Source of the DNA: Pedobacter aquae
GTDB taxonomy: Bacteria; Bacteroidota; Bacteroidia; Sphingobacteriales; Sphingobacteriaceae
Reading direction: 5' to 3'
Length of the DNA stretch: 64,000 bases
Assembly: GCF_008195825.1 (NCBI RefSeq)
Contig: NZ_CP043329.1
Coordinates: forward strand, 1,612,001 to 1,676,000
Shown: positions 36,118 through 49,520 of the stretch, in pieces
Position numbering within the stretch: position 1 is the first letter of the stretch
Layout of the letters: the number at the start of each line of letters is the position of its first letter
The notes under the pieces: model-generated
The model's database searches: none
Told to the model about the DNA's origin: nothing
Seen by the model: the letters and a program-made list of their open reading frames with translations, nothing else
Translations under genes and position numbers: made by a program

Positions 36118-36597
36118 ATGAAAATTGCCCTATTCCCAGGTTCATTTGACCCCATCACAAAAGCACATGTAGATATTTTAAAAAGATCTATATCTCTTTT
36201 TGATAAAGTATATGTAGGTATAGGCTTAAACAGCAATAAGAAACCTTTAATGGAAGCTGATAAAAGATTAGAGATGTTAAAAGCGGTTTTTAAATCGGAA
36301 CCTAAAATTGAAGTTATTTCTTACGAAGGCTTAACAGTCAATTTTTGTCAAAAAATTGGAGCTTCTTACATGATTAGAGGCATCAGAACAGTTTCTGATT
36401 TTGAATATGAAAAAGCCATAGCTCAAATGAACCATGCCTTAATACCCAATATAGAATCTATATTTATTTTAAGTAAACCTGGCTATTCTTCTATTAGTTC
36501 TACCATAGTAAGAGATATTCTAAGATATGGTGGCGATGTAAGCCAATTTGTACCAGCAGAAGCTCTTCAATTTCTCCCTGCCTTAAGCAATGGCTAA
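36118..36597 (+). CDS. coaD: Pantetheine-phosphate adenylyltransferase
   Basis: A 159-residue enzyme of coenzyme A synthesis: 4'-phosphopantetheine plus ATP gives dephospho-CoA. Nucleotidyl-transferase motif FPGSFDPITKAHVDIL (TxxH), MIRGIRTVSDFEYEKAIAQMN, and the ISSTIVRDI signature near 130. Its end overlaps the convergent Nudix gene by 15 bases. Confidence 0.96.
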   Translation: MKIALFPGSFDPITKAHVDILKRSISLFDKVYVGIGLNSNKKPLMEADKRLEMLKAVFKSEPKIEVISYEGLTVNFCQKIGASYMIRGIRTVSDFEYEKAIAQMNHALIPNIESIFILSKPGYSSISSTIVRDILRYGGDVSQFVPAEALQFLPALSNG

Positions 36598-37185
36598 AAC
36601 ATCTAAAATAGAGGGATAAGTATTTGCTTTAACAAGATTCCAATCTTTTTTAGCAATCCATTTTACATCTGTAATGCCCTCTTCTATTTGTGGTATAAGT
36701 TTCTGGTTAGATTTACTACTCATATCATACCAATGAGAAATCTTTAATACAGGTTTACCTTTTATTTCGTAAACGTGATAAGTTTTAGTTAGTTTTTTAC
36801 CTATCTTCTTTACAACAATACCACACTCCTCCTCAACCTCTCTTACAGCTGCATCTCTTTTACGCTCACCTTCCTCTAACTTACCTTTTGGTAAATCCCA
36901 TCGCCCATTTCTTTTGATAAAAAGATATTTATGCTCATTACTTTTCACTAAACCGCCAGCAGCCTCAATAATACGTAATGAGTTTTTTACCGTTTTAAAA
37001 ACAGCTTTAGGTTCATTAGTAACTAGATAAAATATTGCTTGCGGATTTTTTGATAAAGACTTATAAAATTTTTCAAATTCAAAGCCTTGAACATCAAGTA
37101 TTTGACAATCAAAACCATCATTAGGCCTGATGGAAGTTATAATTAGCGCCTTTTGGTTTATATAAATATTGTATTTTTGAGCCAT
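36583..37185 (-). CDS. Nudix hydrolase
   Basis: About 200 residues. The Nudix box GKLEEGERKRDAAVREVEEECGI sits near 115-137, after an N-terminal part of about 70 residues. Substrate unknown; likely a nucleotide diphosphate derivative. The ATG at 37185-37183 shares the sequence CATG with the ATG of pyrE on the other strand, so the two genes begin at the same spot. A CACTTTTG box lies six bases before this ATG. Confidence 0.88.
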   Translation of the reverse strand: MAQKYNIYINQKALIITSIRPNDGFDCQILDVQGFEFEKFYKSLSKNPQAIFYLVTNEPKAVFKTVKNSLRIIEAAGGLVKSNEHKYLFIKRNGRWDLPKGKLEEGERKRDAAVREVEEECGIVVKKIGKKLTKTYHVYEIKGKPVLKISHWYDMSSKSNQKLIPQIEEGITDVKWIAKKDWNLVKANTYPSILDVLAIA

Positions 37186-37855
37186 GTACAACAAAAGTGA
37201 AATCGAACAGAAAATTGCTGAATTTTTGTTGCAAATTAAAGCAATTAAATTACAACCTACTAATCCTTTTACTTGGGCCTCAGGTTGGAAATCACCAATA
37301 TACTGTGATAACAGGGTAACACTATCTTATCCAGCAATTAGAACTTATATCAGACAAAAACTTTCTGAGCTTATTCAAGAAGAATTTGGTTCAGTAGGTG
37401 CTATTGCCGGTGTTGCTACAGCTGGCATACCACAAGGTGCATTAGTTGCGCAAGAATTAGGCTTACCGTTTATTTATGTACGTTCTAAAGCAAAAGAACA
37501 CGGTAGGCAAAGCTTAATTGAAGGAGAAATTAATGAAGGGCAAAGAGTAGTAGTAATTGAAGATTTAATTTCAACTGGAAAAAGCAGCTTACAAGCCATT
37601 CAAGCTTTAAGAGATGCAGGATATGATGTTGCAGGCTTAGTTGCCATCTTCACTTATGGTTTAGATACGGCTACAGAAAATTTCCAGCAAGCTAAATGCC
37701 GGTTCGCTACCCTTTCTAACTATACAGCTTTATTAAAATATGCTTCAGAACATAATTTATTCCCTACTTCGGATGTTGATTTATTAGAAGAATGGAGAAA
37801 AAATCCAGCAGCTTGGGGTAAACAATTAACCAATACAGCAGATGACAATATTTGA
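37184..37855 (+). CDS. pyrE: Orotate phosphoribosyltransferase
   Basis: A 223-residue pyrimidine enzyme that makes OMP from orotate and PRPP. It has NPFTWASGWKSPIYCDNR near the start, the orotate/PRPP loop RSKAKEHGRQSLIEG, and the PRPP motif VVVIEDLISTGKSS (residues 122-135). It overlaps the next gene by 14 bases. A TATTTTTG box at 37172-37179 ends four bases before the ATG, inside the opposite gene. Confidence 0.96.
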   Translation: MYNKSEIEQKIAEFLLQIKAIKLQPTNPFTWASGWKSPIYCDNRVTLSYPAIRTYIRQKLSELIQEEFGSVGAIAGVATAGIPQGALVAQELGLPFIYVRSKAKEHGRQSLIEGEINEGQRVVVIEDLISTGKSSLQAIQALRDAGYDVAGLVAIFTYGLDTATENFQQAKCRFATLSNYTALLKYASEHNLFPTSDVDLLEEWRKNPAAWGKQLTNTADDNI

Positions 37856-38237
37856 AAATAAAACACTAATAAACAAAAGTGTTTCAGAAGTATATCAATT
37901 TCTTGAAGATTTAAATAATCATCAGGTATTGATGCCAGAAAATATTTATAATTGGTCTTCTAGTAAAGATGAGGCTCGTTTCACCATCCAAAATATGGCA
38001 AAACTTGTATTAAAAGTAGAAAGTAGAGTTCTTAACCAAAAAATTACTATTGTACCTGCAGAAGAAGCTCCAATAGCTCTAAATCTTGAATGGTCATTTG
38101 TAGAGGTTAACCAACAAACGCAAGCAATATTAACCATATCTGCGGAATTAAATATGATGATGAAAATGCTTGCAAGCGGCCCTCTTCAAAAACTTACAGA
38201 TTTCCAAATAGAAGCATTAAAAAATAAATTAGGATGA
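37842..38237 (+). CDS. SRPBCC-fold protein
   Basis: A 131-residue START/Bet v1-like protein (NKSVSEVYQFLEDLNNHQVLMPENIYNW, later ALNLEWSFVEVNQQTQAILTISAEL, and a C-terminal helix). It likely binds a hydrophobic ligand. Coupled to pyrE by a 14-base overlap; a role in pyrimidine metabolism is not implied. Confidence 0.8.
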   Translation: MTIFENKTLINKSVSEVYQFLEDLNNHQVLMPENIYNWSSSKDEARFTIQNMAKLVLKVESRVLNQKITIVPAEEAPIALNLEWSFVEVNQQTQAILTISAELNMMMKMLASGPLQKLTDFQIEALKNKLG

Positions 38238-38261
38238 ATAATCATCTAATTTAGAGAAATT

Positions 38262-38286
38262 AAAAGCGCCTAATCAGCGCTTTTTT
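38262..38286 (+). terminator. Terminator after the pyrE unit
   Basis: AAAAGCGC (38262-38269), seven-base loop, GCGCTTTT (38277-38284) and further T's. Confidence 0.85.
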
Positions 38287-38368
38287 AATTTAAATCCTGC
38301 TATAATTACATCTTCCTCTCTCAAAATCAGCCATATTGTCCCTTTAAAAAATTATAAAAGACATTTTT

Positions 38369-38439
38369 TCATGATTTAATCCTCAATCTTACTCTGGATA
38401 TCTTTTTGATATATAACTTCCGGAGGGAATTAATCATGA
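38369..38439 (+). promoter_or_regulatory. Leader fold that can hide the clpB ribosome binding site
   Basis: TCATGATTTAATCCTC (38369-38384) is nearly complementary to GAGGGAATTAATCATGA (38423-38439): CCTC pairs with GAGG of the binding site, one G bulges, and the start codon region ATCATGA pairs without mismatch, with two mismatches between. This would cover both the GGAGGG (38422-38427) and the ATG (38436). It is the layout of an RNA thermometer, but no folding energy has been computed. Confidence 0.5.
38422..38427 (+). promoter_or_regulatory. Strong Shine-Dalgarno site of clpB
   Basis: GGAGGG eight bases before ATG 38436. Most genes in this window lack any such site, so it is unusual and it decides the clpB start at 38436 rather than the upstream in-frame 38406. 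Confidence 0.8.
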
Positions 38440-41033
38440 ATTTCAATAATTATACAATAAAAGCTCAAGAAGCCATACAAAAAGCTTCTGAAATCACTCA
38501 AGGTTTTCAACAACAAGCTATAGAAAGCGCTCACATTTTAAAAGGCTTACTATCAGTTGATGAAAATGTAGTAGGCTTTCTACTCAAAAAACTTAATGTT
38601 AATATTAACAGATTAAATGAGTCTTTAGATGAGCAAATCCAAAGCTTCCCTAAAGTAAGTGGCTCAAATATTTATCTTTCATCTGGTACAAATAGTGCCT
38701 TACAAAAAGCTCAATCTTATTTAAAAGAATTTAAAGATGAATTTGTTTCTGTAGAGCATATTCTACTAGGTTTATTAGCTATAGGAGATAAAACAGCTTC
38801 ATTTTTAAAAGATCAAGGAGTTAACGAGAAAGATTTAAAAAAAGCTATTAAAGATTTAAGAGGTGATGCTAAAGTAACAGACCAAAATGCCGAAGCTACT
38901 TATAACGCTTTAAACAAATATGCCCGTAACCTAAATGATTATGCAGAATCTGGCAAATTAGACCCTGTAATTGGCAGAGATGAAGAAATTAGAAGAGTTA
39001 TTCAAATCTTATCTAGAAGAACTAAGAATAATCCTATCTTAATTGGAGAACCCGGTGTTGGTAAAACTGCTATTGCAGAAGGAATTGCATTTAGAATTAT
39101 TAAAGGCGACGTTCCAGAGAATCTTAAATCTAAAACTGTATTTTCATTAGATATGGGAGCATTAGTGGCTGGTGCTAAATACAAAGGGGAGTTTGAGGAG
39201 CGCTTAAAAGCCGTGGTAAAAGAGGTTACAGATAGCGATGGAGAGATTATTCTCTTTATTGATGAGATTCATACACTTGTTGGAGCCGGAGGAGGTGAAG
39301 GTGCTATGGACGCTGCAAATATCCTTAAACCTGCTTTAGCTAGAGGTGAGCTAAGAGCAATAGGAGCAACTACTCTAAACGAGTATCAAAAATATCTTGA
39401 AAGAGATAAAGCTTTAGAACGTAGATTTCAAAAAGTGATGGTAGATGAACCAGATACTCAAGATGCTATTTCTATTCTTAGAGGATTAAAAGAACGTTAT
39501 GAAACTCACCATAAAGTCAGAATTAAAGATGAAGCTATTATTGCAGCAGTAGAGCTTTCTCAGCGATATATTTCAGATCGCTTCTTACCAGATAAAGCTA
39601 TTGATTTAATGGATGAAGCAGCTTCTAAACTACGTTTAGAGATGGATTCTGTTCCAGAAGCTGTAGACGAGTTAGACCGTAAAATCATGCAGCTAGAAAT
39701 AGAGAGAGAAGCCATAAAAAGAGAAAATGACGATGCTAAAGTTAAAGACCTAACTCAGGAAATAAGTAACTTAAGTGCAGAAAGAGACGAACTTAAAGCT
39801 AAATGGCAAGGTGAAAAAGATTTAGTAGATGCTATAAATAATAATCTACAAAATATCGAAAACTTTAAACTTGAAGCAGAACAAGCAGAAAGAGCTGGAG
39901 ATTATGGTAAAGTTGCAGAAATAAGATATGGAAGAATTAAAGAAGCTCAAGATAAAGTTGAAAAACTAAAAGACGAACTGAGCAGTAAAACTGCTGATAG
40001 TAGAATGCTAAAAGAAGAAGTAACAGCAGACGATGTTGCTGGTGTTGTAGCTCGTTGGACAGGTATACCCGTTACTAAGCTTGTATCCAGCGAAAGAGAA
40101 AAACTTTTGCACTTAGAAGAAGAGCTACATAAACGTGTAGCAGGTCAGCAAGAAGCTATTGAAGCTATTTCTGATGCAATCAGGAGATCTAGAGCTGGTT
40201 TAAGTGATCAGAAAAAACCAATTGGTTCCTTTATTTTCCTAGGTACCACTGGTGTTGGTAAAACAGAGTTAGCCAAAGCTTTAGCTGAGTTTCTATTTAA
40301 TGATGACCAAGCTATGGTAAGGATTGATATGAGTGAGTACCAAGAAAGACATGCTGTATCCAGATTAATTGGTGCTCCTCCAGGATATGTTGGTTATGAT
40401 GAAGGTGGCCAGTTAACAGAAGCTGTAAGAAGAAAACCCTATTCAGTTATATTATTAGATGAAATTGAAAAAGCACATCCTGATGTTTTCAATATACTAC
40501 TTCAAGTTCTTGATGATGGAAGATTAACAGATAATAAAGGCCGTATCGTAAACTTTAAGAATACCATTATCATTATGACTTCTAATATAGGGTCACATCA
40601 TATTCAAGAGAACTTCGAACTACTTAATGAAGTTAACAGAGATGAAATCATAGCCAAAACAAAAAATGAAGTATTTGATATCTTAAAAAAAACTATTAGG
40701 CCAGAGTTTTTAAATAGAATTGATGAAGTAATCATGTTTACACCTTTAAACAGAGATGAAATTAAAGATATTGTAAAGCTACAATTTACCGGACTTCAGA
40801 AAATGCTAATTGAAATGGGAATTCAAATTACAGCAACAGAAGAAGCATTAGATTGGTTATCTCAACTAGGTTACGATCCACAATTCGGAGCTAGACCTTT
40901 AAAGAGAGTTATTCAAAAGAAGATTCTTAATGAGTTATCAAAACAAATACTTTCAGGTACAGTGAATAAAGAAAGTGAAATTAAACTAGATGTACTTGAT
41001 AAGCAATTTGTCTTTATTAATACCAATAAATAA
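38436..41033 (+). CDS. clpB: ATP-dependent disaggregase ClpB
   Basis: A Hsp100 protein of about 865 residues that pulls proteins out of aggregates together with DnaK/DnaJ/GrpE. N-terminal Clp repeats (1-150), first AAA domain with Walker A GEPGVGKT and [15 protein letters not shown], coiled middle domain (about 400-525, rich in charged heptads), second AAA domain with [22 protein letters not shown] and the arginine finger region [12 protein letters not shown], then the C-terminal domain. Probably heat-induced; see the leader fold. Confidence 0.97.
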   Translation: MNFNNYTIKAQEAIQKASEITQGFQQQAIESAHILKGLLSVDENVVGFLLKKLNVNINRLNESLDEQIQSFPKVSGSNIYLSSGTNSALQKAQSYLKEFKDEFVSVEHILLGLLAIGDKTASFLKDQGVNEKDLKKAIKDLRGDAKVTDQNAEATYNALNKYARNLNDYAESGKLDPVIGRDEEIRRVIQILSRRTKNNPILIGEPGVGKTAIAEGIAFRIIKGDVPENLKSKTVFSLDMGALVAGAKYKGEFEERLKAVVKEVTDSDGEIILFIDEIHTLVGAGGGEGAMDAANILKPALARGELRAIGATTLNEYQKYLERDKALERRFQKVMVDEPDTQDAISILRGLKERYETHHKVRIKDEAIIAAVELSQRYISDRFLPDKAIDLMDEAASKLRLEMDSVPEAVDELDRKIMQLEIEREAIKRENDDAKVKDLTQEISNLSAERDELKAKWQGEKDLVDAINNNLQNIENFKLEAEQAERAGDYGKVAEIRYGRIKEAQDKVEKLKDELSSKTADSRMLKEEVTADDVAGVVARWTGIPVTKLVSSEREKLLHLEEELHKRVAGQQEAIEAISDAIRRSRAGLSDQKKPIGSFIFLGTTGVGKTELAKALAEFLFNDDQAMVRIDMSEYQERHAVSRLIGAPPGYVGYDEGGQLTEAVRRKPYSVILLDEIEKAHPDVFNILLQVLDDGRLTDNKGRIVNFKNTIIIMTSNIGSHHIQENFELLNEVNRDEIIAKTKNEVFDILKKTIRPEFLNRIDEVIMFTPLNRDEIKDIVKLQFTGLQKMLIEMGIQITATEEALDWLSQLGYDPQFGARPLKRVIQKKILNELSKQILSGTVNKESEIKLDVLDKQFVFINTNK

Positions 41034-41059
41034 GAATATTAAAATTTAAATACCTATAG

Positions 41060-41091
41060 GCTGCCTCAAAATAAACTGGGGCAGCTTTTTT
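41060..41091 (+). terminator. Terminator after clpB
   Basis: GCTGCCTC (41060-41067) pairs with GGGGCAGC (41078-41085), followed by TTTTTT. Confidence 0.85.
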
Positions 41092-41195
41092 ATATCTACT
41101 GAATTAATTACCTTTCAATAAAGTGCTACTTAAGTATGATAAAGAATATTCCAAAGCTATAATATTATTTTATTACTAAATAACGTGAGTTCGGT

Positions 41196-41304
41196 TTAAG
41201 CAGCTAAAAGGAGTTGTTTATCGTGATCTTCAAAAATAATATTAAGAGAAGGTTTTTTAGGGAAGAAATGATAAGCACAAAGCACCCCCATAGTATTCAT
41301 CAAG
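41196..41304 (-). pseudogene. Transposase remnant, C-terminal piece (split by IS21 element)
   Basis: On the minus strand, joining this stretch to the one right of the IS21 element (43895 onward) and removing one copy of TCAAG gives one continuous frame, RFENICKLQHTRHRSINNF then LMNTMGVLCAYHFFPKKPSLN, ending at TAA (41196-41198). The HTRHRS...F...AY...KKPS pattern looks like the C-terminus of a DDE transposase; I cannot name the family with certainty (IS982 is possible). Confidence 0.65.
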
Positions 41305-41309
41305 TGGAG

Positions 41310-41400
41310 ATTCCGATGAAGTTGACCACCCTATTCCGATTTAACTTGACCAGTCATTCCGTTAGAAACTGACCAGTGTATTCCGCTGGAAACTGACCAG
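41310..41400 (+). repeat. IS21 left-end transposase-binding repeats
   Basis: Four 21-24 base repeats of the form ATTCCGnnnnnAnnTGACCA start at 41310, 41333, 41356 and 41380. Multiple terminal repeats of this kind are typical IstA binding sites. Confidence 0.8.
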
Positions 41401-41461
41401 GTAAGGACGTTGAAAGATGCTGTAAGATCAAGCCTATTTTTGGGGGATTAACATCTCAGAA

Positions 41462-43012
41462 ATGGCAAATACGACAATCAGCATGAATAAGATAAGACAA
41501 ATCCTCAGGATGTCCCATCAGGGGCGCAGCATCATGTCCATTACGGTACAGAGCGGTTGTTCCCGTAATACGGTAAGGAAATACATTTCTGCCTTCAATC
41601 AGGGAGGCTTTAACTTTGATGAGGTAAACGCCCTTAATGACAAGGAACTGGAAGACCTTTTTGGAAAAAGCAGGGAGCAGCCCCCTAGTTCTCGTATGCA
41701 AGCCCTTCAACGATGTTTCCCTGCTATGGACAAAGAACTCAAGCGTACAGGGGTAAACCGACAAATGTTATGGGAGGCTTACCTGAAAGAATTCCCCCAA
41801 GGCTACCGTTACAGCCAGTTCTGTCTCTATTATAAGCAATGGAAGTCTCGTGTGAACCCGGTAATGCATATGGACCATAAGGCAGGCGATATGCTGTATG
41901 TTGATTTTGCCGGCCAGAAGCTGAGTTATGTAAATGAGGAAACCGGCGAAGTGATCCTAGTAGAGGTATTCGTCGCTATCCTTGGCGCCAGCCAGCTCAC
42001 TTATGTAGAGGCGGTAGCAACCCAGCAGAAAGAGGACTTCATCATGGCCTGTGACCATGCCTTCCATTATATCGGAGGGGTGCCGGGAGCTATTGTGCCG
42101 GACAACCTGAAAGCGGCAGTGACCAAGAGCAGCCGTTATGAACCTCTGCTGAACGAGGCCTTTTCAGATTTTGCCGACCATTATGGCACCACAATATTGC
42201 CTGCCAGGGCCTATAAACCCCGCGATAAGGCTTTGGTAGAAGGAGCCGTCAAGATCATCTATTCCCGTGTCTATGCTCCTTTGAGGAAGATGGTTTTCCA
42301 CTCCATCGAATCCTTGAATGCCGCAATAAAGATAAGCCTGGAAGAACATAACAACCAATTATTGAAAGGTCGTAACTACAGCCGGCGCCTACAGTTTGAA
42401 GAGATAGAACGGGGAGCCCTTTCTACCCTCCCTCTGATTCCCTACGAACTCAAAAAACAATGTTACGCTACGGTAATGAAGAACGGCCACGTCTGCCTAG
42501 GCATAGACAAACATTATTATAGTGTGCCATACCGCTTTATCGGGAAGAAGATAAAGCTGTTATATTCCAGATCCACAGTAGAGGCTTTCTTCCATTACGA
42601 GCGTATAGCGATACATAAACGTATCAAAAGCCCGTACAATTATAGCACCGACAAGGACCACATGGCCACCTCGCACAGGTTTGTGGCAGAATGGACACCG
42701 GAGAAGTTTCTGGGCTGGGCCTCCTCCATCCATGAGGATGTAAGGCTATATATCCTAAAAATACTGGAACGTAAACAACATCCCGAACAAGCTTATAAAT
42801 CCTGTGTAGGAATACTCAGCTTTTCCAGAAAAGTAGGGAACGAGCGGCTTCAGATGGCCTGCAGAAGGGCGTTGGGCTATGGAATATACAACTATAAGAC
42901 CATACAATCTATACTGGAAAACAAGATGGACAGTTACCAGGATAATCTTTTTGCGGATGAACTGCCCATGCCCAGCCATGAAAATATTAGGGGAGAAGAT
43001 TATTATCAATAA
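41462..43012 (+). CDS. istA: IS21 transposase IstA
   Basis: A 516-residue DDE transposase. A helix-turn-helix near 8-45 (IRQILRMSHQGRSIMSITVQSGCSRNTVRKYI) is followed by the rve/DDE core: first Asp in MLYVDFAGQKLSYV (near 143), second in GAIVPDNLKAAVT, and Glu in KALVEGAVKIIYSRV. The C-terminal part has the usual IS21 beta domain (HVCLGIDKHYYSVPYRF). It cuts and joins DNA with the help of IstB, encoded 11 bases downstream. Confidence 0.95.
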   Translation: MANTTISMNKIRQILRMSHQGRSIMSITVQSGCSRNTVRKYISAFNQGGFNFDEVNALNDKELEDLFGKSREQPPSSRMQALQRCFPAMDKELKRTGVNRQMLWEAYLKEFPQGYRYSQFCLYYKQWKSRVNPVMHMDHKAGDMLYVDFAGQKLSYVNEETGEVILVEVFVAILGASQLTYVEAVATQQKEDFIMACDHAFHYIGGVPGAIVPDNLKAAVTKSSRYEPLLNEAFSDFADHYGTTILPARAYKPRDKALVEGAVKIIYSRVYAPLRKMVFHSIESLNAAIKISLEEHNNQLLKGRNYSRRLQFEEIERGALSTLPLIPYELKKQCYATVMKNGHVCLGIDKHYYSVPYRFIGKKIKLLYSRSTVEAFFHYERIAIHKRIKSPYNYSTDKDHMATSHRFVAEWTPEKFLGWASSIHEDVRLYILKILERKQHPEQAYKSCVGILSFSRKVGNERLQMACRRALGYGIYNYKTIQSILENKMDSYQDNLFADELPMPSHENIRGEDYYQ

Positions 43013-43023
43013 ACAAATAATAT

Positions 43024-43773
43024 ATGAACACCAACACTTTAGAAAAAATGAGGTCGATGAAATTCTTCGGCATGTTCCACGCTTTCAAAAGCAGCCTGGA
43101 GAGCGGGCAGACTGATGGTTATACTGGCGATGAGTTATTGGCCCACCTATTGGAAGCCGAATGGGATTACCGGCAGAACAGACGTATAGAACGACAGTTA
43201 TTGTATGCCCGCTTCCGCTATAAAGCAACCATAGAGGAGATAAAGCACTATATAGAGCGAAATATCGACAGGAACCAGCTGATGCGCCTTGCCGAATGTA
43301 GCTTTATCGACCGCAATGAAAACCTGCTGATTACCGGAAGCACCGGTATCGGAAAGAGCTATGTGGCCTCAGCCATTGGACACCAGGCCTGCTTTTCAGG
43401 CTATAGAGTACTTTATGCAAGCACTCCTAAATTATTCGCTAAATTGAAGATGGCCAAGGCTGATGGATCCTATAGTAAGGAAATCCTTAAAATAGAAAGG
43501 CAACAGTTACTGATACTCGATGACTTTGGTATCCAGCCCTTTGATGCCCAAAACCGGGCAGCACTGATGGAAATCATTGAGGACAGGCATGGGAAATCCT
43601 CTATGATCATCACTTCCCAGCTTCCTGTCGGCAAATGGCATGAACTTATCGGTGAGAAAACCATTGCCGATGCAATCCTGGATCGTATCGTACATGATGC
43701 GCATAGAATGGAGCTACAGGGGGAATCGATGAGAAAAAAAAGAAATCAGGAACCACTAAAAAATCACTCATAA
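43024..43773 (+). CDS. istB: IS21 helper ATPase IstB
   Basis: A 249-residue AAA+ ATPase of the DnaC/DnaA type that selects target DNA for IstA. Walker A LLITGSTGIGKSYVA (near 105), Walker B LLILDDFGIQ (near 165), and the sensor region SSMIITSQLPVGKWHELI. The N-terminal helical domain starts MRSMKFFGMFHAFKSS. Confidence 0.95.
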   Translation: MNTNTLEKMRSMKFFGMFHAFKSSLESGQTDGYTGDELLAHLLEAEWDYRQNRRIERQLLYARFRYKATIEEIKHYIERNIDRNQLMRLAECSFIDRNENLLITGSTGIGKSYVASAIGHQACFSGYRVLYASTPKLFAKLKMAKADGSYSKEILKIERQQLLILDDFGIQPFDAQNRAALMEIIEDRHGKSSMIITSQLPVGKWHELIGEKTIADAILDRIVHDAHRMELQGESMRKKRNQEPLKNHS

Positions 43774-43814
43774 ATCTTTAAAATAATTATTACTTTTATC
43801 GAAGATCATAAGGC

Positions 43815-43894
43815 ATCTTTCAACCCTCTTCGCCAGCTTAATCACTGGTCAGTTTGCCACGGAATTACATGGTCATTTTCATCGGAATATACAC
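43815..43894 (-). repeat. IS21 right-end repeats
   Basis: Read on the minus strand: two copies of ATTCCG...TGACCA (ATTCCGATGAAAATGACCA and ATTCCGTGGCAAACTGACCA) and a decayed third, followed by GTTGAAAGATGC, which also occurs inside the left end (about 41409-41420). Confidence 0.75.
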
Positions 43895-43994
43895 TCAAGA
43901 AGTTATTGATAGAACGATGACGAGTATGCTGGAGCTTGCAGATATTTTCAAATCTTAAAAAATCCTCAATAAAAGCAAAAAGCTCTTGACATTT
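43895..43994 (-). pseudogene. Transposase remnant, upstream piece (split by IS21 element)
   Basis: Continues the frame of the left piece (RFENICKLQHTRHRSINNF) after removing the IS21 element and one TCAAG. The open frame reaches back to a TAG at 43995-43997, but the rRNA terminator covers its upstream end, so the true remnant probably begins near 43960. The rest of the gene is absent. Confidence 0.6.
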
Positions 43995-44010
43995 CTATCA
44001 AGAGCTTTTT
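43977..44010 (-). terminator. Terminator of the rRNA operon
   Basis: A perfect 13-bp stem AAAAAGCTCTTGA / TCAAGAGCTTTTT with an eight-base loop, just after 5S rRNA on the minus strand. Confidence 0.9.
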
Positions 44011-44029
44011 AGTTTATTGATTAATAAAA

Positions 44030-44140
<111 letters not shown>

Positions 44141-44299
44141 ATATCTTTATGTTGATTCGTTTCTCAGTTAATAGTTGCTAGTTATCAGTTTATCAACTTT
44201 TAACCTATTACTTATAACTCAAAACATACAACAATGACATATTATTGAAAGAAGATATTGTTCGAGAAAACAACAGTTTGATTTTTATCTATCTGTTTC

Positions 44300-47170
<2,871 letters not shown>

Positions 47171-47244
47171 TTTTTCTTGTATGATTACATACAAGCGTAG
47201 ATGTCTCTACCTGTTGTCTTCTCTTTCAATAACTTCTTCCAATA

Positions 47245-47257
47245 TGTCAAAGAACTT
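47245..47257 (-). promoter_or_regulatory. boxA-like antitermination site before 23S rRNA
   Basis: Minus strand AAGTTCTTTGACA in the tRNA-Ala/23S spacer, similar to the boxA-like GTTCTTT upstream of 16S. Confidence 0.45.
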
Positions 47258-47302
47258 TTTTAAGCTGTAGTTTACATTGCGTATGCTACTTTTACTTAAA
47301 CG

Positions 47303-47376
47303 TGGAGAATAACGGATTCGAACCGTTGACCCCCTGCGTGCAAGGCAGGTGCTCTAGCCAGCTGAGCTAATCCCCC
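47303..47376 (-). tRNA. tRNA-Ala (TGC)
   Basis: 74 bases, GGGGGATTAGCTCAGCTGGC at the 5' end, anticodon stem CCTGC/GCAGG with loop CTTGCAC (anticodon TGC), T-arm GGTTCGAATCC, discriminator A; CCA not encoded. It lies in the 16S-23S spacer as usual. Confidence 0.95.
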
Positions 47377-47464
47377 TTTAAAGATGTTTTTTGAGTTATC
47401 GTCTTTACAGTTATTTAAAGTCTATTACATAGACTCTTATCTTAACTCTTTAACTTCTCTCTTG

Positions 47465-47538
47465 TAGTCTCGAGCAGATTTGAACTGCTGACCCCTACAT
47501 TATCAGTGTAGTGCTCTAACCAACTGAGCTACGAGACT
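47465..47538 (-). tRNA. tRNA-Ile (GAT)
   Basis: 74 bases, 5' AGTCTCGTAGCTCAGTTGGT, anticodon stem around CTGATAA (anticodon GAT), T-arm AGTTCAAATCT, acceptor AGTCTCG/CGAGACT, discriminator A. First tRNA after 16S. Confidence 0.95.
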
Positions 47539-47650
47539 TTCTATCCCCTTACCTCATCGGTAGAACCACCGATTCTCATCTCTTCAGGTTCATTTCCTTT
47601 TATAAAAAAATATACATATAACGTAACAACTTAAAAACCTTTCGACTTCT

Positions 47651-49178
<1,528 letters not shown>

Positions 49179-49268
49179 AATGTAGTTTGATACTAACTTT
49201 CGTTAATATTTGTTTTCTTCCGTCTCTAGGTTACTGATCTCTCAGTGTCGCTACGTTATATGATATCT

Positions 49269-49281
49269 TTTTAAAGAACTT
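49269..49281 (-). promoter_or_regulatory. boxA-like antitermination site before 16S rRNA
   Basis: Minus strand AGTTCTTTAAAAA, resembling boxA (GCTCTTTAA), about 100 bases upstream of 16S. Confidence 0.45.
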
Positions 49282-49405
49282 TTGCGCCTCACCATCTCGG
49301 ATCAGCTTTTATTCCTATTTCGATAATTACTTATCTACTTAGTATTTCTATTTTGTCTTGCCTTAAAATTACAATCGCTGTAACTCTTTCCCCCTTTCGG
49401 GGCTG

Positions 49406-49437
49406 CAAAGGTAATCATCCAACTCCTAATATCCAAA
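49406..49437 (-). promoter_or_regulatory. rRNA promoter P1
   Basis: Minus strand TTTG (49437-49434), 20 bases, then TACCTTTG (49413-49406), a full match to TAnnTTTG. Nearest of three to 16S. Confidence 0.8.
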
Positions 49438-49520
49438 TGTTTTTGAAAATAATTTTTGGAGGTTTAAACTTTCCTAAATTTTGCTTTTCAATATTCCTAA
49501 ACACTATTTGTTTGGGATTG

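Larger units (their letters stand above)
41305..43894 (+). mobile_element. IS21-family insertion sequence
   Basis: A 2590-bp element with istA and istB. Ends: TGGAGATTCCGATGAAGTTG on the left and, inverted on the right, TGTATATTCCGATGAAAATG. The duplicated target TCAAG stands on both sides (41300-41304 and 43895-43899). It interrupts an older transposase remnant. Its genes are visibly richer in G+C than the host genes, a sign of recent arrival. Both genes are intact, so it may be active. Confidence 0.93.
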
